A DNA stretch of 62,708 bases from Chitinophagaceae bacterium (GCA_016708765.1 JADJFD010000008.1:1-62708); one strand, 5' to 3'. Numbered from the stretch's first letter, positions 9,692-21,603 are shown. The notes: generated by a model from the sequence alone, not told the origin. Numbers and translations: made by a program.

Positions 9692-12120
9692 AAATCTGTT
9701 TGACGTATTGCCTTTGTATGGAGTAGAGCATAATGCTATCCTGTCGAAGATGGGTGATATTACAGTTGCTTTTAAGGTGCAGTTGCCCGAGCTATTTACA
9801 CTTAGTAATGAAGAATACGAAGCATTTCATCACGCCTGGATAAAAGCCATAAAGGTATTGCCCACCCAATCTATTTTGTATAAACAGGATTGGTTTACTG
9901 AGGCAAAATATCAACCCACTTTCGTAAAAGAAGATAATAGCTTTTTAAGCCGCAGCAGCGACAGGTTCTTTAACGAACGGCCATATTTAGATCATCAATG
10001 TTATATATTGTTGACGAAGAAACCCGGAAATCGAAAAGTATCTTCATCAGTATTTTCAAGTTTGTTAAGAAGAACAATTGTGCCTGAAGAAACACTGAAG
10101 CCAAAGCACTACCATGATTTTATATGAACCACGTAAGGCCAATTTGAAAAGATACTATCAGATAGCGGATTTATTTCAATGCAGCGGTTGCCAGATGCAG
10201 GGTTGGTGATTTGATTGTACAGTATTTAAACCTGCAGACAGGGTCCGGAAGTTATAAGGGATATTGAATTTAAACCAGATTGGAAGATTGGTGAAAACCA
10301 TTGCCAGCTTTATACAATGGCGGATGCCGAATTTGTTCTGCTTTGTGCGGTTCAAGAATAAACTATGATAAATATTCAACGGACAAAACAAAATTCAGTG
10401 TAGGCTTTGCTTCACCTATCGGACAGTTACTTTCCTGCAATCACATCTACAATCAATTTGTTTTTTTAGAAGAGGTGCAGAAGACCATGCAGAAATTAGA
10501 AAGCAAAAGACTGAGGTTGCAATCCTTTCAGCATACAGCCGTGAGAATGCGATTGCCAAAGAAGCAACTGATAACTTCTTAAATGAGGCTATCAGTGAAC
10601 AACGGCTGCCGGTCAAAGCTCATTTTAATTTACTGGCATGGACAGATAATAAGGAGGAATTAAAAACATTAGAAACTTATGTTCCTCTGCTCTCACACAA
10701 ATGGATGCGACACCAAAACTGGAAACGGAAGGTTCTGCACAAATCTTTTGGGCTGGTATCCCGGCAATGCTGCTGATTTTCCGATGAACGATACTTTCGA
10801 TACTTTCTCACCCTAGGCCTGTTGTTTTTTAACTTGGAAACAAACTACCGTTCCTCATTAAGCCCTGTAGGCATCCGTTTGGGAGACAGGCTTTCCGGCA
10901 AGCCAGTGCATGTTGATATTTCTGATGAACCTATGGATAAAGGAATCTGCACCAACCGCAACAAATTTATCCTGGGGCCATCAGGTAGCGGAAAATCTTT
11001 TTACCAACCACATGGTGAGGTCTTACTACGAACAAGGCACACATATTGTATTGGTTGATGTTGGCCATTCCTACAAAGGCCTGTGCGATATGGTGAATGG
11101 TTATTATTTCACTTATTCCGAAACTAAACCTATCAAATTCAACCCCTTTTACATTGGTGAAGGTGACAATTTAGACACTGAAAAGAAAGAAAGTATAAAG
11201 ACTTTATTACTGGCTCTCTGGAAGAAGGATAATGAAACCTATAACCGCAGCGAGTATGTAGCTCTTTCAAATGCCTTGCAGTTGTATTTTGATAAGGTTG
11301 GGAATGACAATAATATTTTTCCTTGCTTCGACAGTTTTTATGAGTTCCTTAAAGATGATTTTGTAACTGTATTAAAAGGTGATAATGTCAAGGATAAAGA
11401 TTTTGATATATCTAATTTTCTTTACGTACTGAGGCCGTATTATAAAGGTGGTGAGTTTGATTACTTGCTAAACGCAAAAGAGAACCTCGATTTATTACAA
11501 CAGCGTTTTATAGTTTTTGAGTTGGATAATATAAAAGACCATCCCATACTTTCCGGTTGTCACCATCATCATTATGGAAGTATTTATTTCTAAAATGAGA
11601 AAATTAAAGGCATCGAAAAATGATTTTAATTGAAGAAGCATGGAAGGCAATAGCAAAGGAAGGAATGGCGGAATACATTAAATATTTGTTTAAAACAGTG
11701 AGAAAATTCTTTGGCGAAGACATTGTAGTTACCAGGAAGTTGAAGATATAATTTCATCGCCGGTGGTTAAGCAGGCTATTATAAACAATAGTGATTGCAA
11801 GATATTGCTTGACCAAAGTAAGTATCAAAATAAGTTCGACCAGATACAGGAGCTATTAGGATTAACGGAGAAGGAAAAGGCATTGGTTCTTTCTATTAAC
11901 AAAGCAAATGACCCCACAAAGAAGTATAAGGAAGTGTTTATTTCATTAGGTGGCGTTTTAAGCAAAGTGTACCGGACTGAAGTGTCACCTGAAGAATACC
12001 TGGCTTGCACAACAGAAGAAAAGGAAAGTAAAAGTACGGGCATTTGCCAAAACCTTCCGGGGAGATATTCAAAAGGTATTATGGCAATGGCAGAAGAAAA
12101 TGCGTAATCAATCACACTAA
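9688..12120 (+). pseudogene. traG: Conjugation ATPase TraG (VirB4-like), multiply frameshifted
   Basis: The corrected protein of about 810 residues has the TraG opening (LFDVLPLYGVEHNAILSKMGDITVAF), a Walker A motif GPSGSGKSF near 10976, and D-V-G-H-S-Y-K-G-L downstream. The Walker B region is MILIEEAWKAIAKEGMAEY near 11620, and the C-terminus ends KKMRNQSH at 12120. It powers pilus and channel assembly at the inner membrane. About ten indels break it, clustered at 10128-10820, 11010, 11560 and 11620-11740. Motifs on both sides of each break are well preserved, so the gene is either very recently inactivated or mis-sequenced. Confidence 0.78.
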
Positions 12121-12131
12121 AATAAAATATC

Positions 12132-12521
12132 ATGAAAGCATTATTCTTAACCTATGTTTCAGTGGCTCTACTTTTAACAGCTTGTAACAGTAATTCCGAA
12201 AGCGATACTGTTAAAGACTTTATTCCGGGAACTTATATCCGTTCTTCCCAGCATGAGTATGGTACAGAAAATGATACTGTGGTAATTTCGTTGCAAAACA
12301 AATCAGCAAGTGAATACAAGGTAGAAAGGGAGATGGAAGTATGGGAGAATGTTAGACGGTAAACCTATAGAGCCGGAATACAAACTGGGACTACTACTTC
12401 TGCCATTTATAATAAAGATAGCAGCTACTACAGGAAACAGAAACCGGCGATACTTATTCCTTCGATACAAAAAGAAAAATCAATGTTTGCCGGAACTACA
12501 AAATATCAAAATAAAAAATAG
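12132..12521 (+). pseudogene. Small lipoprotein within the tra operon, frameshifted
   Basis: The N-terminus is a lipoprotein signal: a short basic start, a hydrophobic core, and the lipobox LLTAC with Cys18 as the lipidated residue. The remainder is a polar domain of about 110 residues containing D-F-I-P-G-T-Y-I-R-S-S and ending Y-Q-N-K-K. Frame slips near 12330 and 12385 separate the two halves. I recognise no family name. Similar small lipoproteins lie between traG and traI in related elements, where they could act in surface exclusion or channel assembly (inference). Confidence 0.5.
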
Positions 12522-12529
12522 GTGTGTTA

Positions 12530-13199
12530 TGAAAAGAAATTGGCAATTGTGTGTTTGGGATTGTGTTGTATGTTGCTGCCAATGCAAGCGAAAGCACAAA
12601 TACCCATTCTGGATATTATAAAGGCAGCAGTTAAAAAAGTAATCAAAGCAGTGGACTTGCAGGTGCAGCGTTTGCAGAACAAAACTATCTGGTTGCAGAA
12701 TGCTCAAAAGACATTGGAAAATAAAATGTCACAATTGAAGCTGGATGAAATTAAGGATTGGGTAGAAAAGCAGCGAAAGCTCTATGATGACTATTTTAGG
12801 AACTTGAAGTAAAGGCCGTGTTAGCTTATTATCAACGGGTAAAGGATATTATCCAACGACAGACACAAATGGTGAATGAATATAAAGGTGCTTGGGCATT
12901 ATTCCGGCAAGATAAAAAACTTTACCCCTGATGAACTGGATTACATGTATAACATTTATTCAGGTATGTTGGATGAAAGCCTGAAAAGCATAGATCAGCT
13001 TTTCTTGTAGTAAATGCTTTTGCTACACAAATGAGTGATGCAAAGCGGCTGAAATAATTAATACAGTTTCGGATAACCTGGAACAGCAATTCATGGACTT
13101 AAAAGAGTTCAATAGCCAGAATAAAATGATTAGCCTGCAAGAGCATCTGAAAAAGGTGAAATTGAATATGTGAGAAGACTATACGGTATCACCCGTTAG
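12530..13199 (+). pseudogene. traI: Conjugative transposon protein TraI (DUF4141), frameshifted
   Basis: The start is ATG 12530, just after the lipoprotein gene. With a one-base correction it encodes a signal peptide ending QAKAQ. The mature protein opens IPILDIIKAAVKKVIKAVDLQ, with that run split by my reading, followed by LQNKTIWLQNAQKTLENKM and a long helical region. The end, G-E-I-E-Y-V-R-R-L-Y-G-I, is the DUF4141/TraI hallmark. The family is periplasmic and predicted coiled coil, and is essential for CTnDOT-type transfer. At least four indels fall between 12810 and 13170. The two following genes are related to it. Confidence 0.65.
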
Positions 13200-13234
13200 T
13201 GAACAAGTATTTGTGAAGATATAAAACAGTGTGT

Positions 13235-13878
13235 ATGAAAAAAATATTTGTGATGCTTGGGATATATTTTTATCCTTTACATCTATCAATGGCCAAACGT
13301 TGGCTGAGTGGACCCAACAAAAGAAAACTCAAAGAAATACTTGCTGCAACAGATAGTAGCCTTGCAAGTGTATATCGGATATGCAAAAAAAGGCTATAAC
13401 ATCGCCAGCAAAGGAATAGCTACAGTTCGTAGTATCAAAAAATGGCGACTTTAACCTTCACCGGGATTTCTTCTCTTCTTTAAAAAAATGTAAACCCCAA
13501 ATCAAAAAGTACTCAAAGATTGCTGACATTATAGCCTTACCAGGTTCGGATTATCAACGAAACGAAACGAACCCTGCAAGGCATCAGGAAACAAAACAAT
13601 TCACTACTGAGGAACTGGATTATTGCAAGCAGGTGTTTGATAACCTGCTGGAAGAATGTGTGAAAACCATAGATGAACTATTTATGGTTATCACTTCCGG
13701 GGAACTGGAAATGAAAGACGATGAAAGACTGAAAAGGATTGACAAGCTTTATGCCGACATGCAGGATAAATATTCCTTTTGTTCATCTTTCAGTGAAGAA
13801 ATGGGATTGTTATCTGTTCAAAGAATGGGTGAACAAATGGAAATAAATCGCTCAAAAATATTAAACGACTTAAGATGA
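13235..13878 (+). pseudogene. TraI-related secreted helical protein, first paralogue, frameshifted
   Basis: ATG 13235 begins a signal peptide, and the corrected mature part is about 195 residues. Its readable pieces are LAEWTQQKK, then GYAKKGYNIASKGIATVRSI, a conserved F-N-L-H-R-D-F-F-S-S-L, and an intact C-terminal 81 residues. The last part contains MVITSGELEMKDDERL and L-L-S-V-Q-R. The layout matches the next gene closely and resembles TraI, so this is one of three related genes in a row. The stop overlaps the start of the next gene. At least four indels lie between 13260 and 13560. Confidence 0.55.
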
Positions 13879-14500
13879 AAAAGTTTCTTGTGATTTTAGG
13901 GATGTGGAGCTTGGCTTTTCAGGTTAAAGCCCAAAGTGATGAAGCACAGCAGCTATTATTAAATTGGCAAAAGCTGACGCAGTTTAAAAAGATATTGCAG
14001 AATATGTATGATGGGTACAAGATTTTGCATAAAGGATATACTGCTGTTAAAGATATATCGGAAGGAAATTTTACCCTGCACAAGACATTTCTTGACGGCC
14101 TTATGGAAGTCAGCCCGGCTGTTAAAAATACAAACGAATTGCAGACATTATCAGTTATCAGGTAAGGATTGTGAAGGAATACAAAACCGCTTTCAGTCAA
14201 TTCAAAGAAGAAAAGCAATTCACTCAACAGGAAATTGATTATCTCAGTAAAGTATATGAAAACTTATTTGACCAAAGCCTGAAAAGCCTTGATGAATTGG
14301 CAATGGTAATTACTTCAGGAAAATTAAGAATGAGCGATGATGAACGTTTACAGGCTATTGACAGGATTTATGCTTCCATTGAAGACCAATATTCTTTTTT
14401 GAAAGATTTCAATGGCAATACAGCCATGTTGTCTTTGCAGCGAAAATCTGAACAGGCAGAAATAAGAATGTCTCGTAGAATAAATGGCTTGGCTGAATAG
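13875..14500 (+). pseudogene. TraI-related secreted helical protein, second paralogue, one frameshift
   Basis: This 208-residue protein is interrupted once near 14150 (A run, KNTN read instead of KKYK). It has a cleavable signal peptide ending VKAQS, then GYKILHKGYTAVKDISEGNF, then the paralogue signature MVITSGKLRMSDDERL and M-L-S-L-Q-R near the C-terminus. About half of the C-terminal 90 positions match the preceding gene. It is probably periplasmic. It follows the preceding gene with a 4-base overlap and lies ahead of traJ, so all are co-transcribed. Confidence 0.6.
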
Positions 14501-14532
14501 ACCAATTGTTAAGTAAGATAAAAATTGTGAGT

Positions 14533-15723
14533 ATGAAAATGTGTGTTAGAATAACTTGTCTTGCAATCATCGTATTGCTGATTCCTCACCTGGCAGAAGC
14601 ACAGGGAGGTATGGCCGGAAGAATAAGAAGCCTGCACGAAGTGTTGGAAGAATTGTACGATGATATGATGCCACTTTGTAGCAGACTCATTGGTGTTGGC
14701 CGGGGTATTGCAGGTTTTGCAGCCACCTGGTATATTGCTTCAAGGGTATGGGGTCATATTGCAAGGGCTGAGCCGGTTGATTTCTACCCTTTGTTTCGTC
14801 CGTTTGTGTTAGGATTTGCCGTATTAATATTCCCTTCTGTTATAGCCATGATCAATGGTGTGATGAAACCCACTGTTACTGCCACCTCTGCTATGGTGAC
14901 TGATTCTGATAAGGCAGTGGCTCAGCTACTGACTATGAAAGAAGAAGCCATTAAGAAAACTGCTTACTGGCAAATGTATGTTGGACAATCAGGTTCAGGT
15001 GACAGGGACAAGTGGTATAAATATAATTATGGTGATAAGAGGGAGGGCTTCTTTAAAAGCATTGGCAACGATATAAAATTTGCATTTGCCAAATTTTCTT
15101 ACAACTTCCGCAATTCAATTAAGCAATGGATGAGTGAAGTGTTGAAAGTTTTGTTTGAGGCAGCAGCCTTTGCATCAACACCATCCGAACGTTCTACCTG
15201 ATTGTTCTTGCTATTCTTGGGCCACTGGTCTTTGGCATCGCTGTCTTTGATGGTTTCCAGCATACCTTAACCGTTTGGATTGCTCGTTACCTCAATATCT
15301 TTTATGGTTACCTGTTGCAAATATTTTTGGCGGTATCATGGGAAAATTCAGGAAAATATGCTCAAAGAGGATTTACAGCAGATAGCAAGTAATGGCGACA
15401 CCTTCTTTAGTACAACCGACACTGCTTATTTAATTTTATGATTATGGAATCATTGGATACTTCACTGTACCATCCGTTGCCAACTATATCATACATGCCG
15501 TGGTGGCAATACATTATTGTATAAGGTTACAAATATGATGAGTACGTCAAGTCGTACAATGGTTGTTGGCGGTGCCTCAATGGCAAAGGACGCATTGGGA
15601 GATGGATACAACAAAGTTTCCAGCAGTATGGCTTCCTATGGTAACTCTGGCGGTTATTTTAATGATGGAAATAAAGGGTCCAATGGGAATTATATGAAAG
15701 ATAAATTGTCAGGTAAAACGTAG
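14533..15723 (+). pseudogene. traJ: Conjugative transposon protein TraJ, frameshifted
   Basis: ATG 14533 begins a signal-like segment ending HLAEAQGG, then LHEVLEELYDDMMPLCSRL and a series of transmembrane helices (WYIASRVWGHIARAEPVDFYPLFRPF region, VLIFPSVIAMING, and after 15200 VLAILGPLVFGIAVF and IIGYFTVPSVANYIIHA). The end is S-Y-G-N-S-G-G-Y-F-N-D. TraJ is the polytopic VirB6-like inner-membrane channel protein. The first 220 residues are intact. Indels near 15180, 15310, 15345, 15440 and 15500 break the rest. Corrected length is about 395 residues, normal for the family. An ATG at 14506 is possible but lacks a good signal peptide. Confidence 0.75.
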
Positions 15724-15777
15724 ATAAGAAATCGGCATCGGTTTTAAACAAGATTTGTGTAAGAAAATGTGTGAGTG

Positions 15778-16390
15778 ATGTTTAAGAAAATGAAAAATAT
15801 TGATTCGGCCTTTCGATATATAAGGCTATTCTCATTAGCTTTATTACAGGTTGTATTGCAATCTCCGTTTCATTGCGTACAAAAGTTATCAGCTTGCATC
15901 GCAGTCTCAGCAAAAAGTTTTTATCCTTGCCAACGGTAAGGCATTGGAAGCTTATGCTGCGGACAGAAAAGACAATATTCCTGTTGAGGCAAAAGACCAT
16001 GTTAAAATGTTTCATCATTTTTCTTTACTCTTGACCCGGATGATAAAGTAATACAAGCAAACATTACCAAGCATTGTACCTGGCAGATGCCTCTGCCAAA
16101 CACAATATGACAACCTGAAAGAAAATGGTTATTTCTCCAATCTTATTTCAGGTAATATCAGCCAGGAAATTCAAATGGATAGCATCGAGATTAATACAAA
16201 TGTCTATCCTTTTTATTTCAAGTATAAAGGGACAGAAAGAATAATCAGGCCTACTACTATTGTAACCCGTAACCTTATCACTGAAGGCTATTTGAGAAAT
16301 GTATCCCGCTCAGATAATAACTCTCATGGGTTTCTGATTGAAAAGTGGCGGACGTTGGAAAATAAAGACATAACAATACAAAACCGGTGA
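15778..16390 (+). pseudogene. traK: Conjugative transposon protein TraK, frameshifted
   Basis: The protein starts MFKKMKNIDSAFRYIRLFSL and has one N-terminal transmembrane helix, the typical short cytoplasmic tail and single anchor of TraK (VirB8-like bitopic scaffold). It continues with FILANGKALEAYAADRKDNI, D-H-V-K-M-F-H-H-F, and an intact C-terminal stretch INTNVYPFYFKYKGTERI. The stop is at 16390, two bases before the next start. Indels lie near 15848, 16015-16060 and 16090. Corrected length is about 205 residues, as in the family. Confidence 0.75.
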
Positions 16391-16391
16391 T

Positions 16392-16884
16392 ATGTGGCTA
16401 TTCAGAAAGAAAAGAAAAAAGGATGAGTCAGGTATTAATCCATCCATGTCAGATAAAGCGGCAGGGAAAATTGCAGGGGCTGGCATAAGGCTGCAAAAAG
16501 CGTTTTCAGAAAGCATGAATAAAATATTTAAGAACATGACTACCAAAAAAACTTAAAGTATTGCTGATTATATTTTGCATAAGTGCTGGAGGGTATAGCA
16601 TTTATTTAATTACTAATGCTGTTGTAAGGCCGGATAAGATTAAGCCGGATTTTAAAATTGACCATGTTAACGTACCAAAACATTTTGATAAAGCAGGTGA
16701 CGAATTATTGCCAGATGCTTATGTTGATGAAGAGACATTTTATAAAATTCAGGATTTTAAAAGTACATGGACAGTTTGAAACAAAATCAGAACAAGCAAT
16801 ATGACAACCCTGCAGGCCCGGCCAGGATTGATGGACAGTGTACAAATGCTGGAAGAAATATATAATTCACAAAAACAAAAATGA
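16392..16884 (+). pseudogene. TraL-like small membrane protein, frameshifted
   Basis: As written, a 54-residue frame starts at ATG 16392 and ends in K-N-M-T-T-K-K-T at 16556. Removing one A from the 7-A run at 16545-16551 joins it to the downstream frame, which has a transmembrane helix (VLLIIFCISAGGYSIYLI) and a polar tail ending Q-K-Q-K at 16884. The joined protein of about 160 residues has the layout of TraL (DUF3989): basic N-terminus, single helix, periplasmic tail. It lies between traK and traM, where traL belongs, and its stop overlaps traM's ATG. Confidence 0.55.
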
Positions 16885-18152
16885 AGCGTATGAAACAAGT
16901 GCAACAGTCGCAGACTTTTCTGCGTAAACGAAAAATGATGCTGGTGTTACCCATGCTGGTTATACCATTTTTAACAATGGCCTTCTGGGCATTAGGTGGT
17001 GGTCAGTCTAAACAAAATGTCGCAGACTCAAAGCAAAGGCTTAATTTGAATCTTCTGATGCAGGACTGAAAGATGATAACATGGCGGACAAACTTAGCTT
17101 TATGAGAAAGCAGACAAGGATTCTTTAAAAACTTGAGGAGTTGATGCGTAACGACCCATATTACAAACAAAGATTAGATACAATGCCACTCATGAATAAG
17201 GAGCTGGAGCAGTTAACTGAGAACACCGCAGAAAAATACAATCAACGGCTAAATACATCTCCTTATGAATCCTCTGGAAGTAGCCCGGAACAAAAGATTA
17301 TGCAAAAACTGGCATTGCTTGATAAGGAAATGAATAAGCAACCAGAAATAAAAAGTGAAGACGCTTTTGATAAATCCAGGTTAATCAAATGGAGAGTTTG
17401 CAGATGAAGTTAACAGGCTGGAAAACATGATGCAGGTAATGAATAAAACGGGCGATGAGGACCCGGAAATGAAGCGACTGAGCGGCACACTGGATAAAAT
17501 ACTGGACATACAACATCCGCAAAGAGTAAAAGATAAAATAAAAGAAAAATCATTGCAGCAAAAGGAAGTTGTTTTTGCTGTGAGTAATACGTATGTGCCT
17601 GATAACATAAGTTTATTAGATACTTCCAAAAAAGACTGCAAAAATGCTGGTTTTTGGTTTGGAAAACAGGCTACAGGATGGTAATGAAGATAACCTTATT
17701 GAAGCATTGGTTAATACCAACCAGGTTTTAGTAAATGGTGCGGTAATTCAGTTAAGGCTTGCTACGGATGTTTTCATCAATGGTGTTTTAATTCCAAAGG
17801 CAACCAGGTAAATGGAATTGTGTCGCTGAACAATGAAAGACTGGAAGCAGAGATAAATTCTATTCGCTATGGAAATTCACTGTTTCCGGTAAAGCTGGAA
17901 ATATATGATATGGATGGCTTGCCCGGCATTTATATCCCGGTTCTATCAGCAGGGATGTTAGTAAACAATCTGCTGATATTGGTTTGCAGCTAATGGAACT
18001 CACTTCAGTTGACCGACAATGAAAGCACAATTAGCCGCCGCGGTGTAAATACAATTAAAGGTCTTTTAAGCAGAAAAGTAAAGCAGGTAAAAGTAATGGT
18101 GAAGGCTGGATACAAAGTTTTGCTTAAGGATAAAAACGTAAGCATTAATTAA
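16881..18152 (+). pseudogene. traM: Conjugative transposon protein TraM (VirB10-like), frameshifted
   Basis: Starting at 16881, the protein has a short basic tail, one transmembrane helix (LPMLVIPFLTMAFWALGGG), and a long linker with N-D-P-Y-Y-K-Q-R-L and repeated acidic/Gln segments. A C-terminal beta-rich domain follows (VLVNGAVIQLRLATDVFI, IPKGNQVNGIV, GLPGIYIPGSISRDV, G-I-K-G-L-L-S-R-K). This is TraM, the VirB10-type protein that spans the envelope. Corrected length is about 420 residues. Indels lie near 17060, 17120, 17395, 17640, 17805, 17935 and 18005. Confidence 0.75.
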
Positions 18153-18172
18153 TCACTTTAAAAATAACTACA

Positions 18173-18932
18173 ATGAAGCAATTTGTGAGTATGATAAGTA
18201 TTTGCTGGATGTTCGTTTCTGCTACCGCACAAACAACACTGGGGATTACAACCGATAAAACAACCAGCCTGGTGTTTCCATTTGCCATAAAACATGTTGA
18301 CCGGGGAACACAGGCTGTATTAGCACAGCAAGTAAAAGAAGCCCCAACTATTTTACTGGTAAAAAGCTGCTGAAAAAGATTTTGCAGAAACTAACCTGAG
18401 TGTGGTTACAGATGATGGAAGCGTTTATGCTTTTACTGTTTTACAAAAGCAATCCAGCATCATGGGTTTATTACCTGCCGGTGAATAAAACTATAACGAT
18501 TACTTCTTATGCCAATGCCATATTGGATAACCAACGAACTGTAAAGCATATTAAAATAAAAAAATACAATATGCTGGCAAGGGTAAAGGAATTTACATTA
18601 AGGATAATGTTATCTATTATCAGCTATTCATTGAAAACAAGGGGTCGATTGATTACGATGTTGACCTGCTACGGTTCTTTATAAAAGATAAGAGGAAAAG
18701 CAAACGAACTGCTGTACAGGAGACAGAGCAAAAACCATTGCATATTGCCGGAAATGCAACTAAAGTAAAAGCCAGGAGCAATTCAGTAATAGTTGTTGCA
18801 TTGGAGAAATTTACAATCCCCGACGCCAAATACCTGGCAGTACAGGTTATGGAAAGAATGGTGGCAGGCACTTAGCATGAAAGTCAACAACCGGAAAATT
18901 TTACAGGCAATCATTCTACCTGACTTAATTAA
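18173..18932 (+). pseudogene. traN: Conjugative transposon protein TraN (VirB9-like), frameshifted
   Basis: The protein opens with a signal peptide ending in TAQTT, then GITTDKTTSLVFPFAIKHVD, D-R-G-T-Q, and later YYLPVN, YQLFIENKGSIDYDVDLLRF and F-I-K-D-K-R-K-S-K-R-T. A final segment contains F-T-I-P-D-A-K-Y-L. These are hallmarks of TraN, the VirB9-like outer-membrane-complex protein. Frame breaks lie near 18365, 18440, 18480, 18560, 18590 and 18860. The exact stop is uncertain; I place it near 18932, just ahead of the next ATG. Confidence 0.7.
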
Positions 18933-18940
18933 TTTATTAA

Positions 18941-20698
18941 ATGACAGAGCAGAATGCAATAGAATTAAAGGAGAAACTCTTGTCATTAGGTTTTGAAGGG
19001 TTCTAACAGATATTGATTCATACAAAGTCAGTAATGAGGAAAGCTTTACCATTTTCATTACATGGAAATTGAGAAAGACCAGCTGATGTATGCGCTGGAG
19101 ATTGAAAGGAATCAACAAAACAAGTTTGTCTTTGACAAATATGTATTGGGAATAAGGCACATCCCTGTTCCGGGAAATAGCCATAAGCGGAATCAGTACA
19201 AAGGAACTAGAAATCAAAATGATGAGGGCTGATAAGCTCTATAATCAATACTTATCTGGTAATGAGGATACAAGTCAGAATCATATTATAAAAAGAAGCA
19301 AACGATGAGTTAATGAAATTGCTGAATAGTGGTGAAAGAGGAAAAGAATTAGCAGAGCTTATCATGTTTAAATATTGGCCTGAAGAAGAATGGGGAAGAT
19401 TTATTATAGACGAAAAGCACTTAGAGAAAACTATGAAATAAAACTTACAGTGGCTTCAGAAAGTGGCACGATGCTCTCAGCCATGGATGCTTATGAAAAG
19501 TCAGACAATCTTTTTCAATACCAACATTGGATGGCATGGATAAAGAACATGTTATATCGGGTGCAGCAATTGAATGGACACAGTTTGAGTTAGGAAATAA
19601 TCGTAACTGGATTTCTTACAATACACTTTCTTATTTTCTTGAGAAAGAAGATATACAATTTTTTAAATCTAAAGATTCAGCAGTTGAGTTTGCTAATCAC
19701 AATATCAGCGAATTTGATGATTATAAGGTTATTCATGCCCGTTCGATTCAGGATGTATTGCTAAAGATACCTTACGGAAATAAAATTTGTAACCGGACAA
19801 TCCTTAATCCTGATGCAAATGGATTATTCAACAAAGAAGGGAATGCTTTTACCGATGCGCTTATTGACCATATTGAATCTCAGCAATTATCATTATTTAA
19901 TAAACAATTAAAAACAAATGTTATGAACAACGAAAATCTTCAGTATTTGACTGACAACATCAAATACATGGGCTTTGGTGAAAACCTGAAAGCTGATTTG
20001 GAGAAAAACATGAGTGAAGGAAAAGGAGAATTTCAATTGCACTTTAAGGCTGAAATAAATAAAAAGCCTTTTGAAGCAACCCTGAATTTCCGAAAATCAG
20101 ATTCCACTGATATGTACTTCTTCAATAATTATCATGCTTCACTGGAAAAAAATAATGGCGATAAAATGGAACAAACATTTTATCTGAACAAGGGCAAAGG
20201 AATTACTGGCAAGGAAGCATTCAATTTACTGGACGGACGGGCAGTGCATAAGGACCTTGTAACAAAAGAAGGACAGCCATACAAAGCCTGGATGCAACTT
20301 GACCCGGCCAACAAAGACAAGAACAACAATTTTGAAGTAAAGCAATTTCATCAAAACTATGGTTTTGATTTGAAGTCAGCGGTTGAGAAATTCCCCATTG
20401 CGGATTTGAAAGACCCTGAAAAAGAAAAAGCCTTAATGCAATCACTTCAAAAAGGAAACGTGCAGTCAGTTACTATTGAAAAGGACGGCAGCAGCCACAA
20501 AATGTTTATAGAAGCTGACCCTCAATTCAAAAAAGTAAACCTGTATGATTCAAACATGAAGCTGGTGGCAAAAGAATCTCTGGAACAATATAAGACGGGC
20601 ATTGATAAAGGTACCAAAGCTGTGAAAGAGAACGTGGCAGAAGATAAAAAAAAAAAGACGTGAAACAAGTGGTTAAACCGAAAGAGCAAATGACCTGA
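18941..20698 (+). pseudogene. Large ICE accessory protein with a DUF3945-like C-terminal region, frameshifted
   Basis: ATG 18941 opens TEQNAIELKEKLLSLGFEG. After breaks near 19000, 19060, 19165, 19285 and 19410, the protein runs intact from about 19527 to 20650. It then slips at an 11-A run (20645-20655) and ends QVVKPKEQMT at 20698. The C-terminal region carries N-L-L-D-G-R-A-V-H-K-D-L, K-E-G-Q-P-Y-K-A-W-M-Q-L-D and Q-F-H-Q-N-Y-G-F-D-L. I associate these with DUF3945-type domains found in Bacteroidota mobile-element proteins. Corrected length is about 585 residues. It might be two genes, but the frame continuity favours one. Function unknown. Confidence 0.45.
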
Positions 20699-20703
20699 TA
20701 AAC

Positions 20704-21271
20704 TTGCAAATATTCTTTGAGAAAAGAAGGAATGAAGATGTTTATGAACTGGTTTATTATGATGCTACTTTTCAACAGGAAACCATTTTTTTAGATGCGT
20801 TGGTAAACGGTGTCAATATTGCATCACGGGAAAAACAAATGACAGGTATTGATTGGAGAAAGTCTTTTGAATTGGATGAAAAAAAGATCTGGAATGTGGA
20901 TGATAAAACGAGCTGGGAAAAAGAACAAAAAGTTGAGGCGATAATAAATGAATTATCTGCTTTGGAAGCAACAGAAGAAGGCAAGGCTCTTGCTGTTGCC
21001 TTAAAATTGAAATATTGGATAGGAGCTTCGTATCATGAATTGTTTGACAACATTAACATGCCAAAGAATAAAGCTGAAGTTAGTCGCGTTTTTACTTTCT
21101 CGAAGGCCAGGCAGGCATCTCAGTAGATGAGGCTTATCGCTTTTGCAAAATCGACGACTGCAAAAACAAATGCTTGCTAAGAAAAAGCAAGCGGAGAACC
21201 AGCAGAATGAAGAAGAGGAAAATGGGGTAATTCATCAGGAAGTGGGTTACCAAAAAACGAAGATTAAATAG
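20704..21271 (+). pseudogene. ICE-associated hypothetical protein, frameshifted
   Basis: The first 138 residues are intact (QIFFEKRRNEDVYELVYYDA, later LKYWIGASYHELFDNINMP). The frame then stops at 21126, but a neighbouring frame continues with LQNRRLQKQMLAKKKQAENQ and an acidic tail to TAG 21271, so one indel probably lies near 21115-21135. The start is unclear: the only upstream codons are TTG 20704 and CTG 20698. The C-terminal part is strongly charged and probably helical. I do not recognise the family. Confidence 0.4.
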
Positions 21272-21315
21272 CGGCATAAAGGTAAGAAAAACAAAACAAC
21301 TATTCAGTAGCAAAT

Positions 21316-21603
21316 ATGGAAGTCTTTCCACCATTGACAGGTTTTTATGAAGCTATAGAAGATGATGTTAGGATCAGCACTACACATATCAGCCTTTATA
21401 TGGCTTTATTGCAACAGTGGAATTTAAATGGAGGAACAAATCCGGTGAGTATAGTAAGGACAACCATCATGAAGGCCGCCAAAATAAATGCCCGTTATAC
21501 CTATAATAAGTGCATGAATAACCTTCAGGAATTTGGCTACATAACCTATCAACCTTCAACTAACCCTTTCAACAATAGTACTGTCTACCTGAAAGGATTG
21601 TGA
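21316..21603 (+). CDS. Winged-helix DNA-binding protein of the ICE
   Basis: This intact 95-residue protein (ATG 21316) contains I-S-L-Y-M-A-L-L-Q-Q-W-N followed by a helix-turn-helix-like run T-I-M-K-A-A-K-I-N-A-R-Y-T-Y-N-K-C and a wing strand F-G-Y-I-T-Y-Q-P-S. Proteins of this layout are common at the control end of Bacteroidota ICEs and resemble replication-initiator or transcriptional-regulator winged helices. It is one of the few unbroken genes in the element and sits next to the excisionase-like gene. Confidence 0.6.
   Translation: MEVFPPLTGFYEAIEDDVRISTTHISLYMALLQQWNLNGGTNPVSIVRTTIMKAAKINARYTYNKCMNNLQEFGYITYQPSTNPFNNSTVYLKGL

Noticed and set aside
16392..16556. Separate 54-residue gene between traK and traL
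   Set aside because: Removing one A from the run at 16545 joins it to the following membrane-protein frame, as expected for TraL.
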